Source: S144-45 sp015494035 (GTDB taxonomy: Bacteria > Pseudomonadota > Gammaproteobacteria > Xanthomonadales > Marinicellaceae). Taken from it: a stretch of DNA of 34,735 nucleotides. The notes beneath the pieces were generated by a model. The model was not told the origin of the DNA, ran no database searches, and saw only the letters and a program-made list of their open reading frames with translations. Shown one piece after another: positions 1 through 7,203 of the stretch (position 1 is its first letter; each line of letters begins with the position of its first letter). The position numbers and the translations under genes were made by a program. The DNA lies in contig JALUIX010000043.1 in NCBI GenBank assembly GCA_027057345.1, forward strand, positions 1 through 34,735, written 5' to 3'.

Positions 1-121
1 TTGCCCATTTCTGAGTTGCAAACCTTCACAATAGCCTTGCTATTGCGTGTGGTTTGCGCCTTGAACTGAACAATTTTTCACGACAATCTGCTCGCGCCAG
101 ATTCATTCTGAGGCTCCCTAA
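1..121. repeat. Dispersed inverted-repeat element, subfamily A, left end cut by the window
   Basis: This stretch is nearly identical to 11247-11366, with about eight differences plus a one-base indel. It contains the same stem-loop: GCAAACC at 18-24 pairs with GGTTTGC at 51-57 around a CAATAG/CTATTG inner stem. Its right end (about 99-121) is a decayed form of the terminal repeat shared with the other copies. The left terminal repeat lies outside the window. It sits just upstream of the DsrE-like gene's promoter. Confidence 0.85.
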
Positions 122-143
122 TCGGCCAGGGTTTTTTTCAGGC

Positions 144-149
144 TATAAT
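144..149 (+). promoter_or_regulatory. Perfect -10 hexamer upstream of the DsrE-like gene
   Basis: TATAAT lies 34 bases before the ATG at 183. No good -35 box is seen at 16-18 bp spacing. The place where it should be (about 120-127) is the junction with the repeat element, so the insertion may have changed the original promoter. GGGAG at 167-171 is a plausible ribosome binding site. Confidence 0.45.
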
Positions 150-182
150 GGACTGCACATCCAAACGGGAGTTCCAGATCGC

Positions 183-656
183 ATGAAAAAAATAGTGACC
201 AGTCAATCCTTTAGCGCGGCTTTTGCCGTAATGTTTGTGGCCGCACTGGCCATTAGTGCCTGTGGGGTGGATCGTGTTCAGGCTTCACCTTTTGGGGATG
301 AAGCGCCCCACAAGCTGGTGATCCAGATGAACAAGGACGACAAGAAGCTGCAATCGGAAGTGTTGACCAATGCCGTCAACACGCAAAAATACTTTGGCCC
401 GGATGACGTGCAGGTGGAAATTGTGGTGTATGGCCCGGGGATTTACTTCCTGACCACCGACAGCATTTTCAAGCCGCGCATTGAAAGCCTGATGATGTCA
501 GGCGTGGTTTTTACCGCCTGCGCCGAAACCCTCAAGACCATTGAGCGGGACACCGGTAAAAAACTCCAGCTGATTCCTGGGGTCAAGACCGTTTCCAACG
601 GCGTGCCACACATGATGGAACTGCAGGAAAAAGGCTACAGCTACCTTAGTCCATAA
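183..656 (+). CDS. Exported DsrE-like protein, probable lipoprotein
   Basis: A 157-residue protein. An N-terminal hydrophobic segment (about residues 12-26) ends in ISAC, which fits a lipobox with Cys27 as the lipidated residue and Gly28 next, predicting the outer membrane. The remainder resembles the DsrE/DsrF-like fold: a beta strand rich in hydrophobics (KLVIQMN), VEIVVYGPG, and a conserved-looking cysteine in GVVFTACAETLK, the position at which DsrE-type sulfur carriers hold their active cysteine. The ATG at 183 was chosen over an upstream in-frame start at 54 because the earlier one would begin inside the repeat element and upstream of the TATAAT box. The role is unknown; handling of periplasmic sulfur species is an inference from the fold. 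The gene stands alone and converges on the TRAP transporter genes. Confidence 0.75.
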   Translation: MKKIVTSQSFSAAFAVMFVAALAISACGVDRVQASPFGDEAPHKLVIQMNKDDKKLQSEVLTNAVNTQKYFGPDDVQVEIVVYGPGIYFLTTDSIFKPRIESLMMSGVVFTACAETLKTIERDTGKKLQLIPGVKTVSNGVPHMMELQEKGYSYLSP

Positions 657-715
657 ACGGAAAATCACCAGGGATGGCCACTCCACGGCTGTTCATTGCT
701 GAAGCGATCCGTTAC

Positions 716-2059
716 TTAAAAATGGCGGACCAGGTCAGGTTGCCATACCAGAATGGCCATCAATAACAGTTGCAGGGCGATAAATGGCACCACGCCACGG
801 TAAATGTGGCGGCTGTCAATGTCGGTCACGCCGCGCAGGTAAAACAGGGCAAAGCCAAACGGTGGCGTCAAAAAGGACGTTTGCAGGTTAATGGCCACCA
901 GCACGCCCAGCCACACCGGGTCAAAGCCCATGGCCAGCAACACCGGCCCGACAATGGGCAGCACCACGTAGGTGATCTCGATAAAGTCGAGAATAAAGCC
1001 CAGCACAAACATGACAGCCATCACCACCGCCAGGGCGCCGTATTTGCCGCCGGGCAAATTGTGCAGAAAATCCCGCACCAGCTCGTCGCCACCAAAACCC
1101 TTGAACACCAGTGAAAACAGCGCGGCGCCCAGCAGCACCATAAAAATCATGGCGGTAATGAGCACGGTTTCGCGGCTGATTTCAAGCAGCAACGGCCAGT
1201 TCAGACGGCGCTGCCAGGCAGCCAGTGCCAGCGCACCCATGCCGCCAACGGCAGCGGCTTCGGTGGGCGTGGCCCAGCCGGACAGGATGGAACCCAGCAC
1301 CAGCACGATGAGCGCCAACGGTGGCAACAGCGATTTGCCTATGGCCTTGAGACTGACGCAAGGCGTCTCTTGCAGTGGCGGCGCCTTGTGTGGGTGGCGC
1401 CATATCACCCACAGCCAGTAAAGGGCATACAGGCCCACCAGCATCAGGCCCGGCACAATGGCGCCGGCAAACAGGTCGCCCACGGAAACGGTTCTGGGGG
1501 AATAAATGCCCTGACTCAACTGCGCCTGTTGATAGGCGTTGGATAACACATCACCCAATAGCACCAGCACAATGGACGGAGGAATGATTTGCCCCAGCGT
1601 GCCGGTGGCCGCCACAGTGCCGGCCGACAGGGCCGGGTCGTAGCCGTTTTTCAGCATCACCGGCAAGGCCAGCAGGCCAAGGGTCACCACCGTGGCGCCC
1701 ACAATGCCGGTGGCCGCCGCCAGCAGGGTGCCCACGGCCAGCACGGCAAACCCCAGTCCCCCGCGTTTGTCGCCCATGAGCGCGGCCAGGTTTTCCAGCA
1801 AGGCATTGGCCAGGCGGGATTTTTCCAGCACCAGCCCCATAAAAACGAACAGCGGCACGGCCATCAGAGTGACGTTGGTCATAATGCCATAGACGCGGCT
1901 GGGGTAGGCCTGCAAAAAGGCAGGATCAAACCAGCCAGTAAGCCAGCCCAGCAGGGCAAACCACAGCGAAACGCCACCCAGGGTAAAGGCCACCGGGTAG
2001 CCCAGCATCAACACCAGGGCCACCGCCATAAACAGGCCAAAGGCGAAAACCGGTTCCAT
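716..2059 (-). CDS. dctM: TRAP transporter large permease (DctM type)
   Basis: A 447-residue inner-membrane protein of about 12 hydrophobic segments. DctM subunits form the translocation channel of tripartite ATP-independent periplasmic transporters, which use a sodium gradient to import carboxylates and related solutes. Family features visible here are the LMLGYPVAFTLGG start, the GIVGATVVTLGLLALPVM segment, GQIIPPSIVLVLLGD, and a C-terminal part with NLQTSFLTPPFGFALFYLRG. The start ATG overlaps the dctQ stop codon (TGATG), so the two are translationally coupled. The length is close to that of the family. The substrate cannot be read from the sequence because the periplasmic DctP receptor is not in this window. 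Confidence 0.9.
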   Translation of the reverse strand: MEPVFAFGLFMAVALVLMLGYPVAFTLGGVSLWFALLGWLTGWFDPAFLQAYPSRVYGIMTNVTLMAVPLFVFMGLVLEKSRLANALLENLAALMGDKRGGLGFAVLAVGTLLAAATGIVGATVVTLGLLALPVMLKNGYDPALSAGTVAATGTLGQIIPPSIVLVLLGDVLSNAYQQAQLSQGIYSPRTVSVGDLFAGAIVPGLMLVGLYALYWLWVIWRHPHKAPPLQETPCVSLKAIGKSLLPPLALIVLVLGSILSGWATPTEAAAVGGMGALALAAWQRRLNWPLLLEISRETVLITAMIFMVLLGAALFSLVFKGFGGDELVRDFLHNLPGGKYGALAVVMAVMFVLGFILDFIEITYVVLPIVGPVLLAMGFDPVWLGVLVAINLQTSFLTPPFGFALFYLRGVTDIDSRHIYRGVVPFIALQLLLMAILVWQPDLVRHF

Positions 2060-2577
2060 CAGCCGCCCTTCCCCGGTGTTGGCCTGTGTCGGCTTTGCCA
2101 GCTCTGGCGAACAAGCAGCAGGATAAAAAGCACAGGCACCAGTAGCAACAAGCTTTTAATCAGATACACGCCACCCAGCCCACCGGTTTCCGCCGAACCT
2201 TCCTGCCGCAGCCACGCCTGGTACACGTAGTCGAAACTGATGACGGCCATAAAAATCATAAACGGCAACAGCAGGAACCAGCGGCCAAATGTCTCCACTT
2301 TCTGCTTCCCGCGCGCGGGAAAGGCTTGCTGGAAAATGTCCACCCGCACATGCCGGTTGCCAAGCCAGGTGAGAATGGCGCCCAACATGAAAACCGTGGC
2401 GTGCCAGTAAACCACCAGTTCCTGCAGGGGAATCCACACGCGCTGAAAAACATACCGTGCCACCACGTTAAAAGAGGTCAGCAAGACCATGCCCAGGACC
2501 AGTATGCTGAGCACCAACGTCAGGGCCTGCGGCCAGCCAGGCAATCTGACGGGGTTGTTCTTTCCCTTTTCTTGCAC
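2059..2577 (-). CDS. dctQ: TRAP transporter small permease (DctQ type)
   Basis: A 172-residue membrane protein with four predicted transmembrane segments, the usual DctQ layout: about residues 13-36, 47-67, 87-107 and 139-157. A WLGNRHVRVDIF segment after the second helix is typical of the family. DctQ pairs with DctM to form the membrane part of a TRAP importer. The start is a GTG at 2577, supported by an AGAGGT ribosome binding site 8 bases upstream on the minus strand. It is the first gene of a two-gene operon and is divergent from the YqhA-like gene; the 122-bp gap between them must hold both promoters. Confidence 0.87.
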   Translation of the reverse strand: MQEKGKNNPVRLPGWPQALTLVLSILVLGMVLLTSFNVVARYVFQRVWIPLQELVVYWHATVFMLGAILTWLGNRHVRVDIFQQAFPARGKQKVETFGRWFLLLPFMIFMAVISFDYVYQAWLRQEGSAETGGLGGVYLIKSLLLLVPVLFILLLVRQSWQSRHRPTPGKGG

Positions 2578-2699
2578 CTTTAATACCTCTTTTATCTATC
2601 GTTTTATCTTTTTTCGCGACGTCATCTTGAAAATTCCAGCTCGTCCCCTCACACTGGCAGGTTAATAATACCAAAACCCAATACAGCACGGAGAAAGCA

Positions 2700-3215
2700 G
2701 TGAGCAGGTTAAAAAAAGCGTTTGAAAACACCCTGTGGCAATCACGACTGGTGGTATTACTGGCCGTTTTGTTCGGCATGGCCGGGGCCATCGTGCTTTT
2801 TGTCATGGCCAGTGTCGAGATCGCACACATGGTGGGAGAAGTCGCCCATGCACTCACCACGGGAACCGACATGAAAGCACTACACGGAGAGGTGGTGGGT
2901 GGCATCATTGGCGCGGTGGACCTGTACCTGATTGCGGTGGTGTTGCTGATTTTCAGCTTTGGCCTGTATGAGCTGTTTATTGACGAAATCGAGCCGGCGC
3001 GCAAGAATCAGGCATCAAAAATTCTGGAAATAGACTCGCTCGATCAACTTAAGGCCACGCTGGCCAAGGTGATTGTTATGGTGCTGGTGGTCAGCTTTTT
3101 CCAGGGTGTGCTGAATACCAAATACTCAAGCCCGCTGGAAATGATCTACTTTTCCGTTTCTATCCTGGCCTTGTCGCTGGGGCTCTACTTCCTGCACCGT
3201 TCAGAAAAACACTAA
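2700..3215 (+). CDS. yqhA: UPF0114 (YqhA) family membrane protein
   Basis: A 171-residue protein with hydrophobic segments near residues 17-38, 63-88, 118-138 and 146-165. It matches the pattern of the UPF0114/YqhA family in length and motifs: an early SRLVVLLAVLFG, a central DLYLIAVVLLIFSFGLYELF and IDSLDQLKATLAKVIVMVLVVSFF. The function of the family is not established. The start is GTG at 2700, preceded by CGGAGA at 2689-2694. The gene appears monocistronic and is closed by a stem-loop that begins at its stop codon. Confidence 0.85.
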   Translation: MSRLKKAFENTLWQSRLVVLLAVLFGMAGAIVLFVMASVEIAHMVGEVAHALTTGTDMKALHGEVVGGIIGAVDLYLIAVVLLIFSFGLYELFIDEIEPARKNQASKILEIDSLDQLKATLAKVIVMVLVVSFFQGVLNTKYSSPLEMIYFSVSILALSLGLYFLHRSEKH

Positions 3216-3272
3216 GCCGGCGTACTGACGTATTTGTTTGCCGGCCAATGGTTCCCTGACGCCGGCTTTTGC
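3214..3272 (+). terminator. Long-loop terminator after yqhA, with overlapping hairpin
   Basis: AAGCCGGCGT at 3214-3223 pairs with ACGCCGGCTT at 3259-3268 and is followed by TTTTGCTT. The loop is 35 nt. A second inverted repeat, TTCCCTGAC (3252-3260) with GTCAGGGAA (3278-3286), overlaps the right arm, so the two folds exclude each other. Confidence 0.6.
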
Positions 3273-3316
3273 TTGGTGTCAGGGAAACAGCCTTTCCCTG
3301 AAAAATCAAAAAACGC

Positions 3317-3345
3317 TTGAGCTCTTCGCGTGTCTGCCGTATGAT
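3317..3345 (+). promoter_or_regulatory. Sigma-70 promoter of the his operon
   Basis: TTGAGC (3317-3322) and TATGAT (3340-3345) are separated by exactly 17 bp. The predicted transcription start is near 3352, inside the palindrome that follows, so a protein bound there would block RNA polymerase. Confidence 0.75.
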
Positions 3346-3377
3346 TCAATGTATTAACGCGCTAATACATTAAATCA
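3342..3377. promoter_or_regulatory. Candidate operator for the TrpR-like regulator
   Basis: An inverted repeat with 15-bp arms, 14 of 15 matching: TGATTCAATGTATTA at 3342-3356 and TAATACATTAAATCA at 3363-3377, with spacer ACGCGC. The inner 18 bp (3351-3368), GTATTAACGCGCTAATAC, has the same geometry as the E. coli trp operator core GTACTAGTTAACTAGTAC: GTA-Y-TA, six bases, TA-R-TAC. It overlaps the -10 box and the start site of the his promoter. Binding by the protein encoded 18 bp downstream is an inference. Confidence 0.75.
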
Positions 3378-3394
3378 GCCATCGGACGCAGACC

Positions 3395-3763
3395 ATGAAA
3401 ACAAAACCGGAACAAATCAATAGCGACTGGTCGGATCAACTCCTGCCCCTAAGTGCGGTGATGGCCGCCTTGCCAGATGCTGAAGCAGTCAAGGCGTTTT
3501 TACTGGACCTGTGCACGCCGGCGGAATTGCAGGCCATGGTGGATCGCTGGACGGTGGTGCAGCTGCTGCAACGTGGCCTGTCCTACCGGGCCATCAACGA
3601 AAAAACCGGCATCAGCGTCACCACCGTGGGTCGCGTGGCCCGGTTTCTGGAAATGGGCAACGGCGGCTATCAGGCCGCGCTGGAAGCCCTGGAAACGGCG
3701 AACTCTGGTTCAAAACGTGAATCTGCCGATACCGATGACACCATGAAGGCATCGGCCTCATGA
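3395..3763 (+). CDS. TrpR/YerC/YecD-family regulator heading the his operon
   Basis: A 122-residue protein with the conserved TrpR-superfamily core: FLLDLCTPAELQAMVDRW (about residues 35-52), then RGLSYRAINEKTGIS and VTTVGRVARFLEMG (about 62-90), the helix-turn-helix that reads the operator. The C-terminal 25 residues are polar and variable. It is the first gene of the his operon and overlaps hisG by 4 nt (ATGA), so regulator and enzymes are made from one transcript. The large palindrome over the promoter makes autorepression likely, with histidine or a related metabolite as a candidate effector. Comparative-genomic studies have predicted HisR roles for YerC-like proteins; the effector here is inference. 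No his leader peptide was seen, which fits repressor control instead of attenuation. Confidence 0.88.
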   Translation: MKTKPEQINSDWSDQLLPLSAVMAALPDAEAVKAFLLDLCTPAELQAMVDRWTVVQLLQRGLSYRAINEKTGISVTTVGRVARFLEMGNGGYQAALEALETANSGSKRESADTDDTMKASAS

Positions 3764-4698
3764 CGGCCACAACACAAAACCAGCAAAGCGCCATGCTTGA
3801 ATCGCCTCGACTCAAGATCGCCATTCAGAAGTCCGGCCGCCTGACAGAAAAGTCCCTGGATTTACTGGAGCGCTGCGGCCTAAGTTTCGCCCGCAGTAAG
3901 GACGAACTGTTCTGTTATGGGCGCAACATGCCGGTGGACCTGTTGCTGGTGCGGGACGATGACATCCCTGGTTTTCTGGCCGAAGGCATCTGTGACGTGG
4001 GCCTGGTGGGTGATAACGTGGCCCTGGAGCGGGCCTGTCAACAACCCCAGGAAGCCGGCCAGAGCGGGGCAACGCCACAACGAATCCGCGGGCTTGGTTA
4101 TGGCAAATGTCGCCTGTCCATCGCCTTGCCGGCGCAGGCCGCTTACGCGCAACCGGCGGATTTGAACGGCAAGACTCTGGCCACTTCCTACCCCGGCCTG
4201 CTGCGTGAATTTCTGCAGCGTCATAGAGTGTCCGCGCGCTTGGTTTATCTTTCCGGCTCGGTGGAAATCGCGCCCCGTTTGGGCACTGCCGATGGCATTT
4301 GCGATCTGGTCTCCAGTGGCGCCACGCTGGCGGCCAATCGCTTGCGTGAAGTGGAAACCCTGCTGGAATCCGAAGCGGCGTTGTATCAACGGGACCTCAG
4401 TGGCGAAGGCCCGAAACAGGCGTTGCTGGATCGGCTTTTACAACGGCTGGATTCGGTGCTGAAAGTGAGCGAGAGCAAATACGTGATGTTGCATGCGCCG
4501 GTGGAGAAACTACAGGCCATTGGCGATATTCTGCCTGCAGCTGAATCTCCAACCATTCTGCCTCTGGCCGGCACCGACCAGCGCGTGGCGGTGCACACCC
4601 TGTGCCGCGAAAACGTGCTCTGGGAGCACCTGGAACAGCTGAAAGCCATCGGCGCCACAGCCATCCTGGTGTTTCCAGTGGAAAAAATGCTGGCCTGA
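3760..4698 (+). CDS. hisG: ATP phosphoribosyltransferase, long form
   Basis: This enzyme catalyses the first step of histidine biosynthesis, joining ATP and PRPP into phosphoribosyl-ATP in the cytoplasm. At 312 residues it is the long, HisZ-independent form. KIAIQKSGRLTEKSLDLLERCG near residue 19 and LVRDDDIPGFLAEGICDVGLVG lie in the catalytic lobes. DGICDLVSSGATLAANRLREVE is the PRPP-site signature. The last ~75 residues (KYVMLHAPVEKLQAIGDILP to ILVFPVEKMLA) match the ACT-like domain that binds histidine for feedback inhibition. It starts with ATG inside the end of the regulator gene. The first 16 residues are an extra polar extension; an ATG at residue 12 is a possible alternative start. 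Confidence 0.97.
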   Translation: MTATTQNQQSAMLESPRLKIAIQKSGRLTEKSLDLLERCGLSFARSKDELFCYGRNMPVDLLLVRDDDIPGFLAEGICDVGLVGDNVALERACQQPQEAGQSGATPQRIRGLGYGKCRLSIALPAQAAYAQPADLNGKTLATSYPGLLREFLQRHRVSARLVYLSGSVEIAPRLGTADGICDLVSSGATLAANRLREVETLLESEAALYQRDLSGEGPKQALLDRLLQRLDSVLKVSESKYVMLHAPVEKLQAIGDILPAAESPTILPLAGTDQRVAVHTLCRENVLWEHLEQLKAIGATAILVFPVEKMLA

Positions 4699-4708
4699 GG
4701 TGCTGCCC

Positions 4709-6079
4709 ATGAAATCCATGCAAACATTTCTTTGGCCCAGCCTTTCCCCGATTCAGAAAAAAGCGGCACTGGCGCGCCCACAGCCCGATGCGTCCAGCGA
4801 GCGGAGCGGGCAGGTGGCTGAAATCCTGCAGCAGGTGCGTGAGCGGGGCGATGCAGCGGTGCGCGAATACACACGCCGTTTTGACGGGGTTGGCCTGAAA
4901 CAGTTACGGGTGTCGCCTGCACAGATCGCCCAGGCGCTGACCGGACTGGAGCCGGCATTGCGCCAGGCCATCGAGCGGGCCAAAGACCGCATCGCCTGCT
5001 TCCATCAGGCTCAATGGCCGCAGCCGCTACGGGTGGAAACCGCCCCGGGGGTTGTCTGCGAAGCCATGTACCGTCCCATCCAACGGGTTGGTCTGTATGT
5101 GCCCGCTGGCACGGCGCCGCTGCCTTCCACCGTGTTGATGCTGGCGGTGCCAGCGGCCATTGCCGGCTGCCCGCAACGCGTTCTGGTCACGCCGCCGGTC
5201 AACGGCAATGGCGCGGATCCGGTGGTTTTGGCCACGGCGGCATTGTGTGGGGTTGATACCATTTATCTGGCCGGGGGAGCGCAGGCCATTGCCGCCCTGG
5301 CCTATGGCACCGAAAGCGTGCCAAAGGTGGACAAGATTTATGGCCCCGGCAATGCCTGGGTCACCGAGGCCAAACAGCAGGTGGCGGCCGACCCGTCTGG
5401 CGCTGGTATTGACATGCCCGCCGGGCCCTCGGAAGTGCTGGTGGTGGCCGATGGCTCGGTACCGGCGGTTTTCACCGCCTGTGACCTGCTGAGCCAGGCC
5501 GAGCACGGGCCGGATTCGCAAGTGGTGTTGGTGACGGACAATCCGGACCTGCTGGCGGAAGTCAGAGCTCACCTGGAACAGCGTGTGGATGACCTTGGCC
5601 GTGCCAGCACGGCGCGACAGTCCCTGCAACACGCGCGTTTGATTCTGGTGCCAGATGAGGCCGAGATGCTGGCGGTGAGCAATGCCTATGCCCCGGAACA
5701 CCTGATTGTGCAACTGGAAAACCCTCGTCCCTTTGTGGAAGGCATCACCGCCGCCGGCTCGGTCTTTGTCGGGCCATGGACGCCGGAATCCCTGGGGGAT
5801 TACTGCAGTGGCACCAATCATGTGCTGCCGACTTATGGCCATGCCCGGCACCAGTCGGGTTTGTCATTGTCGGATTTCCTGACCCGCATCACGGTGCAAG
5901 AAGCCAGCGCCGAAGGGCTGCGGACGATTGGGCCGGATGCCGAAAGACTGGCCACGGTCGAAGGCCTGGACGCTCACCGACTGGCCGTGAGCCAGCGTCT
6001 GCAGTGGTTGTCTGACAACCCGGAGACCGAAAGCCTGTCACCGAGGCAGAAAACCCAACAATCAGCGAATACCCCATGA
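4709..6079 (+). CDS. hisD: Histidinol dehydrogenase
   Basis: It catalyses the last two oxidations, histidinol to histidinal to histidine, with NAD and zinc. The protein is about 456 residues. Visible signatures are KIYGPGNAWVTEAK, GIDMPAGPSEVLVVAD, the SQAEHGPDSQ loop carrying the zinc-ligand histidine, the catalytic Glu-His pair in NAYAPEHL, and GDYCSGTNHVLPT with the second aspartate ligand. A GTG at 4700 is also in frame, but the ATG at 4709 is better placed after the GAGG at 4697-4700. The C-terminal ~20 residues, rich in Ser, Pro and Gln, extend past the usual end and overlap hisC. Confidence 0.96.
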   Translation: MKSMQTFLWPSLSPIQKKAALARPQPDASSERSGQVAEILQQVRERGDAAVREYTRRFDGVGLKQLRVSPAQIAQALTGLEPALRQAIERAKDRIACFHQAQWPQPLRVETAPGVVCEAMYRPIQRVGLYVPAGTAPLPSTVLMLAVPAAIAGCPQRVLVTPPVNGNGADPVVLATAALCGVDTIYLAGGAQAIAALAYGTESVPKVDKIYGPGNAWVTEAKQQVAADPSGAGIDMPAGPSEVLVVADGSVPAVFTACDLLSQAEHGPDSQVVLVTDNPDLLAEVRAHLEQRVDDLGRASTARQSLQHARLILVPDEAEMLAVSNAYAPEHLIVQLENPRPFVEGITAAGSVFVGPWTPESLGDYCSGTNHVLPTYGHARHQSGLSLSDFLTRITVQEASAEGLRTIGPDAERLATVEGLDAHRLAVSQRLQWLSDNPETESLSPRQKTQQSANTP

Positions 6080-7203
6080 GCTGGCCCATACTGCAACGAC
6101 TGCGCCCGGCCATTGCCGCCTTAAACGGCTATTCCTCGGCCCACATGGAATCGCCCCAGGTAACAGAAAACGCCTCGCCGGTGCGCCTGAATGCCAATGA
6201 ACTGCCCCAGGCACCGGCCCAGCCCTGTGGTCTGGCGTTAAACCGCTATCCGCACCCGCAACCACCGGATTTGCGCCAGCGGCTGGCCGACCTGTGGGGC
6301 TGTGCGCCTGAAAACCTGCTATTGACCCGTGGCTCGGACGAAGCTATTGACGTGCTCGTGCGGGCCTTTTGTGAAGCCGGCTCCGATGCGGTTGCCATCA
6401 CGCCGCCGGTGTTTGGCATGTATGAAGTGGCTGCCACTATCCAGGGAGCGCAAGTGGTGACTTTCCCCCTGCACGAATCGCGTGACTTTCAACCCGACCT
6501 GGCGGCCATGGTTGAACAATTGCCGCAAAACACCAAGCTGGTTTTCCTTTGTTCGCCCAATAACCCCACCGGCAGCGGCATTGCAACGACGGCCATCGAG
6601 GATTTTTGCGCCCGGTTAAGTGAACGCGCACTGGTGGTGGTGGATGAGGCCTATGTGGAATTTTCCCACCGGCCCAGCCTGGTCAGCAAGGTGGAGCAGT
6701 ACCGGAATCTGGCGGTGTTGCGCACCGTGTCCAAGGCCTGGGGACTGGCCGGTGCGCGGCTTGGCGGGCTGGTGGTCAATGCCCGTTTGCTGTCCGTGTT
6801 GGCTGGCGTGTTGCCGCCGTACCCGGTGCCCGAGCCGGTGCGCCACGCCGTGATGCGGGCCACAGAACCGGCGGCCATCGAACGTGCCAGTTTTTTGATT
6901 AACGCCATTCTGGCAGAAAAACAGCGACTGCAACAAGCACTGGCTGCCCATCCACTGGTGCAGCGGGTGTTTGCCTCGGAAACCAATTTTCTGCTGGTGC
7001 GTTTTCACCAGGCGCCACGCGTGCTTGCCGCTTGCGCCGAAGCCGGCCTGCTGTTACGCGACCAGAGCGGGCAACCGGGTTTGGCTGATTGTTTGCGTAT
7101 CACCGTGGGCCAGCCGGATGAAAACCGGCGGCTGTTGCAGGTGCTTGATGACCTGCAGGGTTTTGAAGCAAAGACGCGTCCGGTGGTAAAGGAAGAACGA
7201 TGA
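6076..7203 (+). CDS. hisC: Histidinol-phosphate aminotransferase
   Basis: A 375-residue class I/II aminotransferase that converts imidazole acetol-phosphate and glutamate to histidinol-phosphate. The PLP-binding lysine is Lys220 in TVSKAWGLAGARLG. Other family marks are VRLNANELP near residue 36, the LTRGSDEAID loop, LCSPNNPTG (about 158-166) and VVDEAYVEF (about 188-196). It overlaps hisD and hisB by 4 nt each (ATGA), giving tight translational coupling. Confidence 0.96.
   Translation: MSWPILQRLRPAIAALNGYSSAHMESPQVTENASPVRLNANELPQAPAQPCGLALNRYPHPQPPDLRQRLADLWGCAPENLLLTRGSDEAIDVLVRAFCEAGSDAVAITPPVFGMYEVAATIQGAQVVTFPLHESRDFQPDLAAMVEQLPQNTKLVFLCSPNNPTGSGIATTAIEDFCARLSERALVVVDEAYVEFSHRPSLVSKVEQYRNLAVLRTVSKAWGLAGARLGGLVVNARLLSVLAGVLPPYPVPEPVRHAVMRATEPAAIERASFLINAILAEKQRLQQALAAHPLVQRVFASETNFLLVRFHQAPRVLAACAEAGLLLRDQSGQPGLADCLRITVGQPDENRRLLQVLDDLQGFEAKTRPVVKEER

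Noticed and set aside
54..182. N-terminal extension of the DsrE-like gene
   Set aside because: It would begin inside the repeat element and upstream of the TATAAT box; the ATG at 183 has a signal peptide and a ribosome binding site.
5027..5851. 274-codon open frame on the minus strand inside hisD
   Set aside because: It is antisense to a fully conserved enzyme, has an odd His/Gln/Arg-rich composition and no recognisable domain; such frames are common in GC-rich genes.
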